From contig JAISUK010000009.1 in assembly GCA_031272075.1 (NCBI GenBank), forward strand, positions 1-64,000: a stretch of DNA of 64,000 nt, written 5' to 3'. Source of the stretch: Dysgonamonadaceae bacterium (GTDB taxonomy: Bacteria; Bacteroidota; Bacteroidia; Bacteroidales; Azobacteroidaceae). The notes beneath the pieces were generated by a model. The model ran no database searches. It saw only the letters and a program-made list of their open reading frames with translations, and had not been told where the DNA came from. The position numbers and the translations under genes were made by a program. This document shows, piece by piece, positions 1 through 9,377 of the stretch (positions within the stretch are counted from its first letter, which is position 1; each line of letters starts with the position of its first letter).

Positions 1-1467
1 TATACTTTGCTGATTAATTTCGACAACAAAAAATTCCTGATGGACTACAATACCTGGTATCTGCAATGGCTCGCCGGAGAGGTGAAAAAATACGATACTG
101 AAAGCGAAATCCATGTCAACAGCCATGCCATTTTCAGTAATGCAGCCGAATACAATTTTCCGGCTTGGAGACATTTCTTGACGTCTTTGGGCGGTTCGGC
201 GCACCCAAGTTGGCATTTCGGATATTTCAACCGTTCGCAATATGCGATGGCTTTGGCGGCCAATTGCGAAATCATCCGTTCGGGCGCCGGAAAGCTGCCT
301 TTCTGGATTACGGAATTGCAGGGAGGAAACAATACTTACAGCGGATTCAACGGGTTTTGCCCGACGTCCGAAGAAGCTACGCAATGGCTTTGGACATGCC
401 TCGGAACCGGCGCTGAAGGAATCATCTTCTGGTGCTTCAATCCACGCTCAATTGGAGAAGAAGCCGGAGAATGGGCGATGCTGGACTTTCAGAATAATCC
501 GTCGGACAGGTTGCTGGCGGCACGAGAGGTGATCGCTACTGTCGACGCTCACAAACAGCTGTTTTCACGTATGCAATCTTTCAATTCGCCCATCTCCATC
601 CTCTACACCCGCGAATCGTTGTGGACGGAAAAACAAGTACAATACAACAATTCTTCCGACAATAACTACGAGGGTCGTTTTCCTGGAGGCGTAATGAAAT
701 CGGCGGTCGCTTGCTATGAAATACTGTCGGAAAACGGTATCAAAAGCAACTTCGGCGAAATCGGAGAATTTGACTGGAATAAAAACGATTACTCAGGAGA
801 ATGTATCATCCTTGCGCACCAGATTTCCATCCCTTCCCCTTACTGGGAGCCGCTCAAACAGTTTGTTGCAAAAGGCGGCAAAGTGATTATGGAGGGATTA
901 ACTGCCTATTATGACGAAAATATGCTGAACCTGAATGCTGTCGGTTCGCCGTTGCACGAGTTGTTCGGAGGCGCCCTCAGCGAAGTGGTCTGCATTCCGG
1001 GAGATTTCCATATCCCGTTCGGGAATACGGAGATGCCGACACATCTCTGGAAAAGCCACATCCACCTTACCGAAGGAACGCCATTGATTCGCGAAGGGAA
1101 TCATATCCTTGCCCTCCGCCATCAATACGGAAGAGGGAGTGTCGTGTGGTTGCCTGCCTTGGTTGCTTTGGGAGCTGAACGCAGCAAAAACAAAAAACCG
1201 TTGTCTGATTTCCTTCGGGCAGAATTGCAGGAACAAATCCGACAACTTCCTTTCATTTTCCTTTCGCATCAGGAAGGTGTTTCCATGCTAATACTGCAAG
1301 CCGGAGATGAATACATCAGTGTAATCATCAATAAGGATATCCGTTCGAAGAAAATTAAACTGACCGATCATCCGCTCAGCCCGACAGTCCTGTTTTCAGA
1401 TTCGGAAGTTTCAAAAAAAATGATTAATATTGCACCCGAAGAAACCATTGTCATTCATTGGAAATAA
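1..1467 (+). CDS. GH42-like beta-galactosidase-type glycoside hydrolase, 5'-truncated by window edge
   Basis: Frame is open to base 1 (TAT ACT TTG...), so the TTG at 7 is not a convincing start. WITELQGG around a putative catalytic Glu and a TIM-barrel-like then trimerisation-like C-terminal region resemble GH42. Confidence 0.65.
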   Translation, partial: YTLLINFDNKKFLMDYNTWYLQWLAGEVKKYDTESEIHVNSHAIFSNAAEYNFPAWRHFLTSLGGSAHPSWHFGYFNRSQYAMALAANCEIIRSGAGKLPFWITELQGGNNTYSGFNGFCPTSEEATQWLWTCLGTGAEGIIFWCFNPRSIGEEAGEWAMLDFQNNPSDRLLAAREVIATVDAHKQLFSRMQSFNSPISILYTRESLWTEKQVQYNNSSDNNYEGRFPGGVMKSAVACYEILSENGIKSNFGEIGEFDWNKNDYSGECIILAHQISIPSPYWEPLKQFVAKGGKVIMEGLTAYYDENMLNLNAVGSPLHELFGGALSEVVCIPGDFHIPFGNTEMPTHLWKSHIHLTEGTPLIREGNHILALRHQYGRGSVVWLPALVALGAERSKNKKPLSDFLRAELQEQIRQLPFIFLSHQEGVSMLILQAGDEYISVIINKDIRSKKIKLTDHPLSPTVLFSDSEVSKKMINIAPEETIVIHWK

Positions 1468-1478
1468 TGCCGACTGTC

Positions 1479-1543
1479 ATGAAACGAGCATGATTTTCAA
1501 ACATCCAAATTGAGGACAATAATGATATGCGAGTTCCATACGA
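1479..1543 (+). repeat. Leader repeat copy A (91% identical to 49723-49787)
   Basis: Direct comparison: 59/65 identical bases; sits between the GH42-like stop and the next ATG at 1564. Confidence 0.85.
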
Positions 1544-1563
1544 ACTAAAAAAAATATTGACGT

Positions 1564-2106
1564 ATGAAAAATTACAATCGTCGTGAATTTATCAAAGCTG
1601 CCGGTCTGCTGTATGGAAGTTTGTTGATTATTCCGTCATGCAAGCCGCTCTCCGGAAACAACTACCTGGTCTTTACGGAACAAGAAGCAGCATGCCTGAT
1701 TGCGTTATGCGAGCAAATCATCCCGGCAGATGAATTTCCGGGAGCCACGGATGCCGGCGTCATTCATTTCATCGACAAACAATCGAAACTTCGTTTCCCC
1801 AAAGAACAAATCTTGTTCAAAAACGGCATCGCTTCGTTGCAAGCCTGGTGTCGAGCGACGCACAACCGATTGTTTGAAGAATTGGATGTTCCTACGCAAA
1901 TCGCCATTATGCAATCCATGGAAAAAGACGAAATAAAATCCGACCTGTGGAAAATTGCTCCAAAAGATTTTTTTAACAAACTGCTGGCTCGAACCATGCA
2001 AGGATTTTACGGTTCTCCACGCCATGGAGGAAACAAAGATTATGTCAGTTTCAAAATGTTGAAATTGGATTATCCGTTGTTGATAGGGCAAAACAGGTAC
2101 TTGTAA
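1564..2106 (+). CDS. Gluconate 2-dehydrogenase subunit 3-type protein, TAT/lipoprotein signal
   Basis: N-terminus MKNYNRREFIKAAGLLYGSLLIIPSC (twin-Arg plus lipobox-like Cys); LCEQIIPADEFPGATDAGVIHFID is typical of Gluconate_2-dh3. Confidence 0.85.
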   Translation: MKNYNRREFIKAAGLLYGSLLIIPSCKPLSGNNYLVFTEQEAACLIALCEQIIPADEFPGATDAGVIHFIDKQSKLRFPKEQILFKNGIASLQAWCRATHNRLFEELDVPTQIAIMQSMEKDEIKSDLWKIAPKDFFNKLLARTMQGFYGSPRHGGNKDYVSFKMLKLDYPLLIGQNRYL

Positions 2107-2125
2107 CAGTTGAAAGTTGAAATGT

Positions 2126-2185
2126 AGAGACGGTGCATGCACCGTCTCTGTGAGAGGAAAGTAGAGACGTGGCGTGCCGCGTCTC
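2126..2185. repeat. Two tandem intergenic palindromes (AGAGACGGTGCATGCACCGTCTCT and GAGACGTGGCGTGCCGCGTCTC)
   Basis: 2126-2149 is a perfect 24-nt palindrome; 2164-2185 is a hairpin with a 9-bp stem including one G-T pair. Located between two co-directional genes. Confidence 0.85.
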
Positions 2186-2208
2186 AAAGAGAATAAAAAA
2201 AACGAATT

Positions 2209-3606
2209 ATGAATAGACGAAATTTTGTGAGAAGTGCAGGGGTTGCCGGATTGGCGGCGAGTCTGCCGTTGGCAGGCCTGGCTTCCTGTAAAAAGCAACA
2301 GCCAAATCGGTTGAGCAACCGTGCGATTCCTGTCTACGACGATTGGGATGTGATTGTAGTAGGAGGAGGTCCGTCGGGTTGCACTGCTGCCATCGCCGCC
2401 GCCCGCGAAGGTGCAAAAACATTGCTGATCGAAGCCATGGGCGTCTTGGGTGGTATGGGAACTGCAGGATTGGTGCCCGCCTGGTGTCCGTTTTCTGATG
2501 GAGAAAAAATCATCTACAAAGGCATTGCCGAGAAAGTCTTTCGGGAATCCAAAAAGGGAATGCCCCAAATACCCGAAAGCAAATTAGACTGGGTGCCTAT
2601 CAATGCGGAATATCTGAAAGTGGTGTACGACAACATGGTGAAGGATACAGGCGTCAAAGTGCTGTTTTTCTCTCGATTGGCTGCCGTAGACATGAAAACG
2701 AACGGCGTCGTCGATTCGCTCTTGGTTGCCAACAAAGTCGGCCTGAACAGGTTCAAAGCCAAAGTGTATGTGGACTGTACGGGCGACGCCGACCTGGCAG
2801 CATGGGCAGGGGCCAATGTCTTCATCGGCAACGACAAAGGAGAGACGCAAAAACCGTCGTTCTGCTTCACCTTTGCCAACGTCCATGAAGAAGCGTTCTA
2901 CAAAGCGCCGAAACTGCACTATTCCAACAAAGAAAGCCTGATATACAAAATCATCGCTTCGGGAGAATATCCCTTGATCATTGATGATCATGTCGTTAAC
3001 CCGATGATTGCGCCCGGCATTGTCCAGTTCAACATCGGTCACTTGAAAGGGCTCGATTTGCTCAATCCCGACGACCTGACGGAAGCCATGTTTCGCGGAC
3101 GACAAATGGTCATCCAATACCACGAAGCCTTCAAGAAATTCATGCCGGAGATTTATGGCGATTCCTTTATTGTCAACACTTGCAGCCTGTTGAGCATCCG
3201 TGAAACGCGACGCGTCGAAGGCGATTACATCTTCACTGTCGATGACTGGTTGGCGCGGCGGGACTTCGACGACAGCATCGGGCGAAACAATTATTACATC
3301 GACGTCCACATCGGCGAAATGATGAACGACGAGCGATACGAGCATTACAAGAGAGGCGAAACCCATGGCATTCCCTACCGGACGCTCACACCAAAAGGGC
3401 TGAGCAATGTCTTGGTGGCCGGACGTCCCATCTCTACCGATTCCATGGCTTTCGGCGCCCTTCGCGTCATGCCGCCCTGTCTCGTTACCGGAGAAGCCGC
3501 CGGACTCGCTGCCGCGCTCGCCGCCAAACAATCCGCTCACGATGTTCATCAAGTGGATGTCCAGCAGCTAAGAAAAAGATTGAGGGAGGAAGGACAAAAT
3601 GTTTAA
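2209..3606 (+). CDS. FAD-dependent oxidoreductase (FAD_oxidored family), TAT signal
   Basis: RRNFVRSAGVAGLAASLPLAGLASC TAT/lipobox leader; VIVVGGGPSGCTAAIAAAREGAKTLLIEAMGVLGGMGTAG Rossmann FAD motif. Confidence 0.85.
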   Translation: MNRRNFVRSAGVAGLAASLPLAGLASCKKQQPNRLSNRAIPVYDDWDVIVVGGGPSGCTAAIAAAREGAKTLLIEAMGVLGGMGTAGLVPAWCPFSDGEKIIYKGIAEKVFRESKKGMPQIPESKLDWVPINAEYLKVVYDNMVKDTGVKVLFFSRLAAVDMKTNGVVDSLLVANKVGLNRFKAKVYVDCTGDADLAAWAGANVFIGNDKGETQKPSFCFTFANVHEEAFYKAPKLHYSNKESLIYKIIASGEYPLIIDDHVVNPMIAPGIVQFNIGHLKGLDLLNPDDLTEAMFRGRQMVIQYHEAFKKFMPEIYGDSFIVNTCSLLSIRETRRVEGDYIFTVDDWLARRDFDDSIGRNNYYIDVHIGEMMNDERYEHYKRGETHGIPYRTLTPKGLSNVLVAGRPISTDSMAFGALRVMPPCLVTGEAAGLAAALAAKQSAHDVHQVDVQQLRKRLREEGQNV

Positions 3607-3609
3607 AAA

Positions 3610-3628
3610 GTTAGAAGTTAGAAGTTAG
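3610..3628. repeat. Heptad repeat GTTAGAA array
   Basis: gttagaagttagaagttag in the intergenic gap before the GMC gene. Confidence 0.7.
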
Positions 3629-3645
3629 ACTGACCACTAATTATC

Positions 3646-5283
3646 ATGAAACACGTAAATGCAATTGTGATAGGTGCCGGTGCCGGCGGAGGCGTTGTAG
3701 CCAAAGAACTGGCGGTAAACGGATTTTCCGTCATCCTCTATGAGCGGGGCGGATGGCCTGACTACGACCGGCATATCAACGACGAACTGATCTCGCAGCG
3801 CGTGCAGGCGTTGGGCAACGCCTACGGTCCGGATTGGGTGCGACAGCCGCGTGTCATCGTGCATCCCGACGGACGACGTGAGACAATTTATCCCGACGAT
3901 GGACGCTACGGGCACAATGCCGCCTGCGTCGGTTCCGGCACGGTGAGCTATGGCGCCATGGCTTGGCGATTTATGCCTGAAGATTTCCGTCTGAAAAGCA
4001 TCTACGGCGCCGTGGAAGGTTCTACGCTCGACGACTGGCCGATCACTTACGACGATTTAGAACCCTATTATGTCAAAGCGGAATGGGAGGTAGGCGTCTC
4101 CGGCGATGAGACCAATCCATTTGCGGGATACAGGAGTAAGCCTTATCCGATGCCGCCCTTTGAGCAGAATCGGGAAGGAAAGGTCTTGTTTGACACCTGC
4201 AAACGGATGGGCCTGCACCCGTTCCCGATTCCGATGCTGCGCAATTCCGTGCCGTACAACGGTCGCGCCGGATGTGTCCGCAACCATACTTGTTGCGGCT
4301 ATGCCTGCCCCTGTGATGCAAAAAACGGCAGCCAGAATACCGTCATTCCGGTCGCTATTCGCACGGGAAACTGCCAAGTGAAAACCAACAGTATCGTTGC
4401 AGAAATCGTCATTGACGATAAAAGCCGCGCCACGGGCGTCCGCTATTTCGACGAAAACGGCAAAGGCCATACCCAGACTGCCGACATCGTCATCGTCGCC
4501 GGTGCTGCCACCGAAACGGCACGCCTGTTGCTCAATTCCAAATCCAAGCTGCATCCCAATGGTGCGGGCAACAACCACGACTGGGTCGGGCGCAATCTGC
4601 AAGCCCATGCCTACGTCAGCGCCTGCGGAATTTTCGACTTCGACATTCTTGATCATGCCGGACCCGGTGCTACAATGGCTATCTGTGATTATAGCCATCA
4701 CAATCCCGGAATCATCGGCGGCGGAATGTTGGCCAACGAGTTTTTCCTGCTGCCTTACGATTTTTCCCGCTTCCGTCCGAGTGGAGAGCCGCGCTGGGGG
4801 ATAGGTCACAAAGCCTTTCAGCGCAACAACTACTACCGGATAGCGCGGCTGGTAGGACCAATCCAGGAAATGCCGGTATTCGAATCGCGCGCTACCGTTG
4901 ACCCGTCGGTCAAAGACCACTGGGGCATCCCGGTGGTGGCGCTTTCGGGCGGCAGACATCCGTTAGACGTCGAACATGGACGCTTCCTCGCTACCAAAGC
5001 CGAAGAGATAATCAAAGAAGCAGGCGCCTTGAAGACCTGGATCAACATCCCCGGATTGTCTACAGTCCCCAGCGGCGGGCAGCACCAGGCCGGCACTTGC
5101 CGCATGGGAAACGATCCGAAATCCTCGGTTGTCAACAAGCATTGCCAGGTGCACGACATCGATAACCTGTTTATCGCCGACGGCAGCGTATTGGTCACCA
5201 ACGGCGGGTTCAATCCTGTGCTTACCATCATGGCAACAGCCTTTAGGACGGGGGAATATATCGTGAAAAACTTTAATAGTTGA
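3646..5283 (+). CDS. GMC-family oxidoreductase (gluconate/glucoside dehydrogenase-like large subunit)
   Basis: AIVIGAGAGGGVVAKELAVNGFSVILYERGG FAD motif; C-terminal GGQHQAGTCRMGNDPKSSVVN...NLFIADGSVLVTNGGFNPVLTIMATAFRTGEYI typical of GMC C-terminal domain. No own signal peptide. Confidence 0.9.
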   Translation: MKHVNAIVIGAGAGGGVVAKELAVNGFSVILYERGGWPDYDRHINDELISQRVQALGNAYGPDWVRQPRVIVHPDGRRETIYPDDGRYGHNAACVGSGTVSYGAMAWRFMPEDFRLKSIYGAVEGSTLDDWPITYDDLEPYYVKAEWEVGVSGDETNPFAGYRSKPYPMPPFEQNREGKVLFDTCKRMGLHPFPIPMLRNSVPYNGRAGCVRNHTCCGYACPCDAKNGSQNTVIPVAIRTGNCQVKTNSIVAEIVIDDKSRATGVRYFDENGKGHTQTADIVIVAGAATETARLLLNSKSKLHPNGAGNNHDWVGRNLQAHAYVSACGIFDFDILDHAGPGATMAICDYSHHNPGIIGGGMLANEFFLLPYDFSRFRPSGEPRWGIGHKAFQRNNYYRIARLVGPIQEMPVFESRATVDPSVKDHWGIPVVALSGGRHPLDVEHGRFLATKAEEIIKEAGALKTWINIPGLSTVPSGGQHQAGTCRMGNDPKSSVVNKHCQVHDIDNLFIADGSVLVTNGGFNPVLTIMATAFRTGEYIVKNFNS

Positions 5284-5307
5284 AAGTTAGAGGTTAGAAG
5301 TTAGAAA
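5281..5307. repeat. Heptad repeat (GTTGAAA/GTTAGAG/GTTAGAA) array
   Basis: agttgaaagttagaggttagaagttagaaa immediately 3' of the GMC gene, same orientation as the array at 3610. Confidence 0.7.
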
Positions 5308-5311
5308 TTGG

Positions 5312-8300
5312 ATGGAAGTGAATTTTGGGAATATAAAAATGAAGTTGGTGTGGACGGGGATAACATGCTTTATACTCCCACTATTTTATGCGCCAGTTTT
5401 TGCCCAACATACTTTCGGATTCAACCAATTAACCATCAAAGACAATTTATCCAGCGGATCCATTACTTGCCTGCTGGAAGACAAAAAAGGATTCATCTGG
5501 ATCGGCACTTCCGATGGATTGAACAAATATGATGGATACCAAATAGTGGTATATAAGCATAATCCGCAACAGGAAAATTCGATCGGAGGCAATTTCATCC
5601 GCTGTCTGTATGAAGATTCGGAAAATAACTTGTGGATCGGGTTAAAGGGCGGCGGCCTCAGCCGGATGGATTTGTCAACCGGACAAATCACCACTTTCCG
5701 GCACGAAAAACCTTCCGGCAGCTTAAGTTACAACGACGTATCGGGAATTGTAGAAGACAGAAACGGAAACCTCTGGATTGCAGTCGACCGCGGTGGCTTG
5801 GACATGTTCAGTCCCCAGACGAATACCTTCACAAACTATCCGCTGAAGCACCCCTCGGGCGAACTCCTTAACAACGCCTTGACCGACATCGCATTGGATA
5901 AGCGCAACACCCTCTGGCTTTCTTCATGGGGAGGAGGAATCTACTGCTTCGACATACAAACCAAGACTTTCAGCATTCCTCCGCAATGGGGGAACAGCAC
6001 TTCTAAAAACATTGTAGAGATCAACATCGACAGCAAAGGCATCGTTTGGATCTCCTCCGGCGATAAGGGAATCTATGCATTAGACCCGGAGAAAAATTCC
6101 TGCCGGAACTATTCCAGCGCAACTCCCTCTGTCCGTTCTTCTTTCGAAGACAATGAAGGTAATCTGTGGGTCGCCGCTTCAGTCAAAGGAGGCATTCTGG
6201 ATACCCAAAATGACAAATTCACTTACATCAACGGGTTGCTCTCCGACTTCATCAACTGCGTTTATCAGGATCACAATGGAAACGTGTGGATCGGCACTTC
6301 AGCCGGCGTCAATCTTTACAACCCGCTGACCTCGCAGTTCAGCTGGATTTGCAAAGAAAACGACCTTGTCTCCCTGTCTGACGAGGGCGTCTATGCACTT
6401 TTAAAAGACCGGCGTGACAACATCTGGATCGGAGGGCACAATTGCATCGACAAAATCAGTCCCGACAGGAAATCCATCAATAAATGCGTGCTGCATGCAG
6501 TTGACCAGGAATCGGTCATTCCGATCTTCCAGTCTTTTTGCGAAGCGGAAAACGGCATCATCTGGATTGGCACCTACGCTAAATTCCTGATAAAATACGA
6601 TCCTGCTACCGACCGGTTCTCCCGAATTGAAATTCCGCCACCGCCCGAAATGAACGTCTCTTACCGAAATGTGTACGGCATTTACGAAGATTGGGATCAT
6701 AGCCTCTGGCTGTCAACCGAATTGGGCGTCATCAATTACAATCCTTCAACAGGCGTGTTCACTCCGTTGTTTGAGAGTAAACAAATCATTTATCCCGAAG
6801 AAAAGACCCATGTCATCTACCGCGACCGAAATCTTGAATTGTGGATAGGGACGGAAGCAGGATTGCAGCATTATTCGCGCGACTTGAAAATAAAAGAAAT
6901 ATACACCCAGAACGACAGTGAGGCATCTGTCACCAACAACTTCATCACCACGATTTACGAAGATCTTGAAGGGATATTCTGGATCGGCACCATGGGCGGA
7001 CTGCATCGCTTCGACAAAAACGAGAAAAAGTTTGAATTGGTCAAACGTCCCGGCATGGATTACGGCGATCCGGTTTTTGGTTTTTGTGAAGACAAAAATG
7101 GAATCCTGTGGATGACAACCACCACCGGCATCATCAAATTCAATCCGAAAGACAACACTTTCTACCTTTACGATGAATCCGACGGACTTCACAATAAAGG
7201 ATTCCTGTTAGGCGCTTTCTATCAAGCCAAAGACGGAGAATTACTGTTCGGCGGCAAAAACGGATTCAATACTTTTTATCCCGAAGCGCTGAAAATCAAC
7301 GAACAAAAACCGACGGTCGTCATCACGGATTTCCAGATATTCAATCGTTCCGTCCTCCCCGGCGAGAAAGGGATCCTCACCCGATTGATCAGCGAAACGG
7401 ACAAAATCAAAATCAAACATTCGCAATCGGTCATTTCTTTCCAATTCGTTGCCCTCAATTTCGTTTCTCCCTCCAAGAACCAGTACCAATACAAGATGGA
7501 AGGATTCGACCACGAGTGGATTTCCGCCAATCCGGGTCAACGAACCGTCACATATACCAATTTGAATCCGGGAGAATACACTTTCCTGGTGAAAGCCTCC
7601 AACAACAACGGCGTATGGAACGAAACTCCGGCATCGTTGAACATTACCATTCAGCCTCCTTTCTGGAGAACGGGATATGCTTTCGCCGTCTATTTCATTC
7701 TTTTATGCGGATTAATTTACCTGTTGTTTTCTTATTTCATGATTCGTGAACGTGACAAAAATAACTTGGAAATCGCAAAACTGGAGGCGAAACAAATCCG
7801 TGAACTCGACAACATGAAATTCAACCTGTTTACCAATATTTCGCACGAATTTCGCACGCCACTCTCATTGATCTTGGGGCCGTTGACACAGATCATCGAA
7901 AAAAAGAATTATAACCGCGAAGACGAAGGGTTATTTCAGATGATGTTCCGCAACAGCGAACGACTTCTCAGGCTGGTCAATCAACTGCTGGATTTCAGAA
8001 AGATTGAAGCCGGAAAGATGGAACTGAATATGAAATACGACGACATCATCCGTTTCATCATCGACTTGACTTCTTCTTTTACGTTTTACGCTCAAGAAAA
8101 AAACATCCAATACATCACCACTTCCAGTATTGTCAATTCCTGGATGAATTTCGATCCGGATAAATTGGATAAAATTCTGTACAATCTGATTTCAAACGCT
8201 TTTCAATATACGCCCGAAGGGGGAAAAATTGAAGTCAACCTCTCCGAAACCATCGAAAACAATAAGAAATACCTCCAAATCCAGGTCTCCGATACCGGGA

Positions 8301-9370
8301 TCGGCATTTCAAACGAGGAAAAGGAAAAACTCTTTACAGCATTCTACCAGGGTAAACGAAGAAAAATATTGCGCAATGAAGGCTCCGGCATCGGTCTGGC
8401 TTTGACAAAAGAATTGGTAGACCTCTATCAAGGGAAAATCTATGTGGAAAGCAAAGTCGAACATGGCGCTGTTTTTACGGTATTACTGCCCGTTGCCGAA
8501 CAGAAACCGGAAAAGGAAGTATTGAAAGTGTTTAATGATCCTGCCACGAAAGAACCAGACAAACAAAAAACGACGCCCAAAACGGAAGTGATCGCTTCTT
8601 CCAACCTGATATTGATCGTGGAAGATTACCCCGATATGCGGATGTATCTCGAAAGGATTCTGTCCGATCAGTTCAAGATCCTTTCGGCCAAAGACGGAGA
8701 GGAAGCCCTGAAGATCGCGTCCGAATACATCCCCGATTTAATCATCAGCGACATCATGATGCCCGTCATGGATGGGTTGGAATTGCTGAAAGCCCTGCGG
8801 AAAAATGAATCCACCAATCACATCCCGATCATCTTGCTCACGGCCAAGCACATGGAATCAAACGTGCTGGAGGGATATAAAACCGGCGCAGACGATTATA
8901 TCATCAAACCGTTTTCCGAAGAAATGCTTAAAACAAGGATAGAAAATGTCTTGTCATCAAGAAAAATGATGTGGGAACAATACAAACAATACAAAGACAT
9001 CAACGAATACCGCGAAAAACTGTCTGAAAACCCACAAAAACAAGCTTTTGTAAAGAAAATCAATGAAATTATCATCGAGCATATCGCCGATCCCTATTTT
9101 GGGATAGAATTGTTGGCGGATGAACTGAAAATGAGCCTCAATCAGCTGTTCCGTAAAATGAAAGCCTTGATGGATACCACTCCTTACAGCGTCATTTTGC
9201 AGGTAAGAATGAACCGTGCCGCACAATTGATGACCGAAGGCAATCTCAACACCTCGGAAATCGCTTTTGCTGTCGGATATCAGGAATTGTCCAACTTCAG
9301 CCGAGCGTTCAAAAAATATTATAACCTGTCGCCACGCGACTATCTGAAAAAAGTGACTACTAATCCCTAA
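5312..9370 (+). CDS. Hybrid two-component system regulator (HTCS)
   Basis: Repeated beta-propeller strands (GFIWIGTSDGLNKYD etc.), Y_Y_Y-like domain, His kinase ISHEFRTPLSLILGP, receiver IVEDYPDMRMYLERIL...DLIISDIMMPVMDG, AraC-type HTH C-terminus. Confidence 0.97.
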   Translation: MEVNFGNIKMKLVWTGITCFILPLFYAPVFAQHTFGFNQLTIKDNLSSGSITCLLEDKKGFIWIGTSDGLNKYDGYQIVVYKHNPQQENSIGGNFIRCLYEDSENNLWIGLKGGGLSRMDLSTGQITTFRHEKPSGSLSYNDVSGIVEDRNGNLWIAVDRGGLDMFSPQTNTFTNYPLKHPSGELLNNALTDIALDKRNTLWLSSWGGGIYCFDIQTKTFSIPPQWGNSTSKNIVEINIDSKGIVWISSGDKGIYALDPEKNSCRNYSSATPSVRSSFEDNEGNLWVAASVKGGILDTQNDKFTYINGLLSDFINCVYQDHNGNVWIGTSAGVNLYNPLTSQFSWICKENDLVSLSDEGVYALLKDRRDNIWIGGHNCIDKISPDRKSINKCVLHAVDQESVIPIFQSFCEAENGIIWIGTYAKFLIKYDPATDRFSRIEIPPPPEMNVSYRNVYGIYEDWDHSLWLSTELGVINYNPSTGVFTPLFESKQIIYPEEKTHVIYRDRNLELWIGTEAGLQHYSRDLKIKEIYTQNDSEASVTNNFITTIYEDLEGIFWIGTMGGLHRFDKNEKKFELVKRPGMDYGDPVFGFCEDKNGILWMTTTTGIIKFNPKDNTFYLYDESDGLHNKGFLLGAFYQAKDGELLFGGKNGFNTFYPEALKINEQKPTVVITDFQIFNRSVLPGEKGILTRLISETDKIKIKHSQSVISFQFVALNFVSPSKNQYQYKMEGFDHEWISANPGQRTVTYTNLNPGEYTFLVKASNNNGVWNETPASLNITIQPPFWRTGYAFAVYFILLCGLIYLLFSYFMIRERDKNNLEIAKLEAKQIRELDNMKFNLFTNISHEFRTPLSLILGPLTQIIEKKNYNREDEGLFQMMFRNSERLLRLVNQLLDFRKIEAGKMELNMKYDDIIRFIIDLTSSFTFYAQEKNIQYITTSSIVNSWMNFDPDKLDKILYNLISNAFQYTPEGGKIEVNLSETIENNKKYLQIQVSDTGIGISNEEKEKLFTAFYQGKRRKILRNEGSGIGLALTKELVDLYQGKIYVESKVEHGAVFTVLLPVAEQKPEKEVLKVFNDPATKEPDKQKTTPKTEVIASSNLILIVEDYPDMRMYLERILSDQFKILSAKDGEEALKIASEYIPDLIISDIMMPVMDGLELLKALRKNESTNHIPIILLTAKHMESNVLEGYKTGADDYIIKPFSEEMLKTRIENVLSSRKMMWEQYKQYKDINEYREKLSENPQKQAFVKKINEIIIEHIADPYFGIELLADELKMSLNQLFRKMKALMDTTPYSVILQVRMNRAAQLMTEGNLNTSEIAFAVGYQELSNFSRAFKKYYNLSPRDYLKKVTTNP

Positions 9371-9377
9371 GCAAGCC

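Noticed and set aside
2584-3552. Long minus-strand ORF opposite the FAD oxidoreductase gene (322 aa), and similar antisense ORFs at 1705-2568, 4057-4959, 25079-26083, 38683-39525 and 62893-63864
   Set aside because: Shadow ORFs produced by codon bias opposite strong conserved CDSs; low-complexity translations with no recognisable domain.
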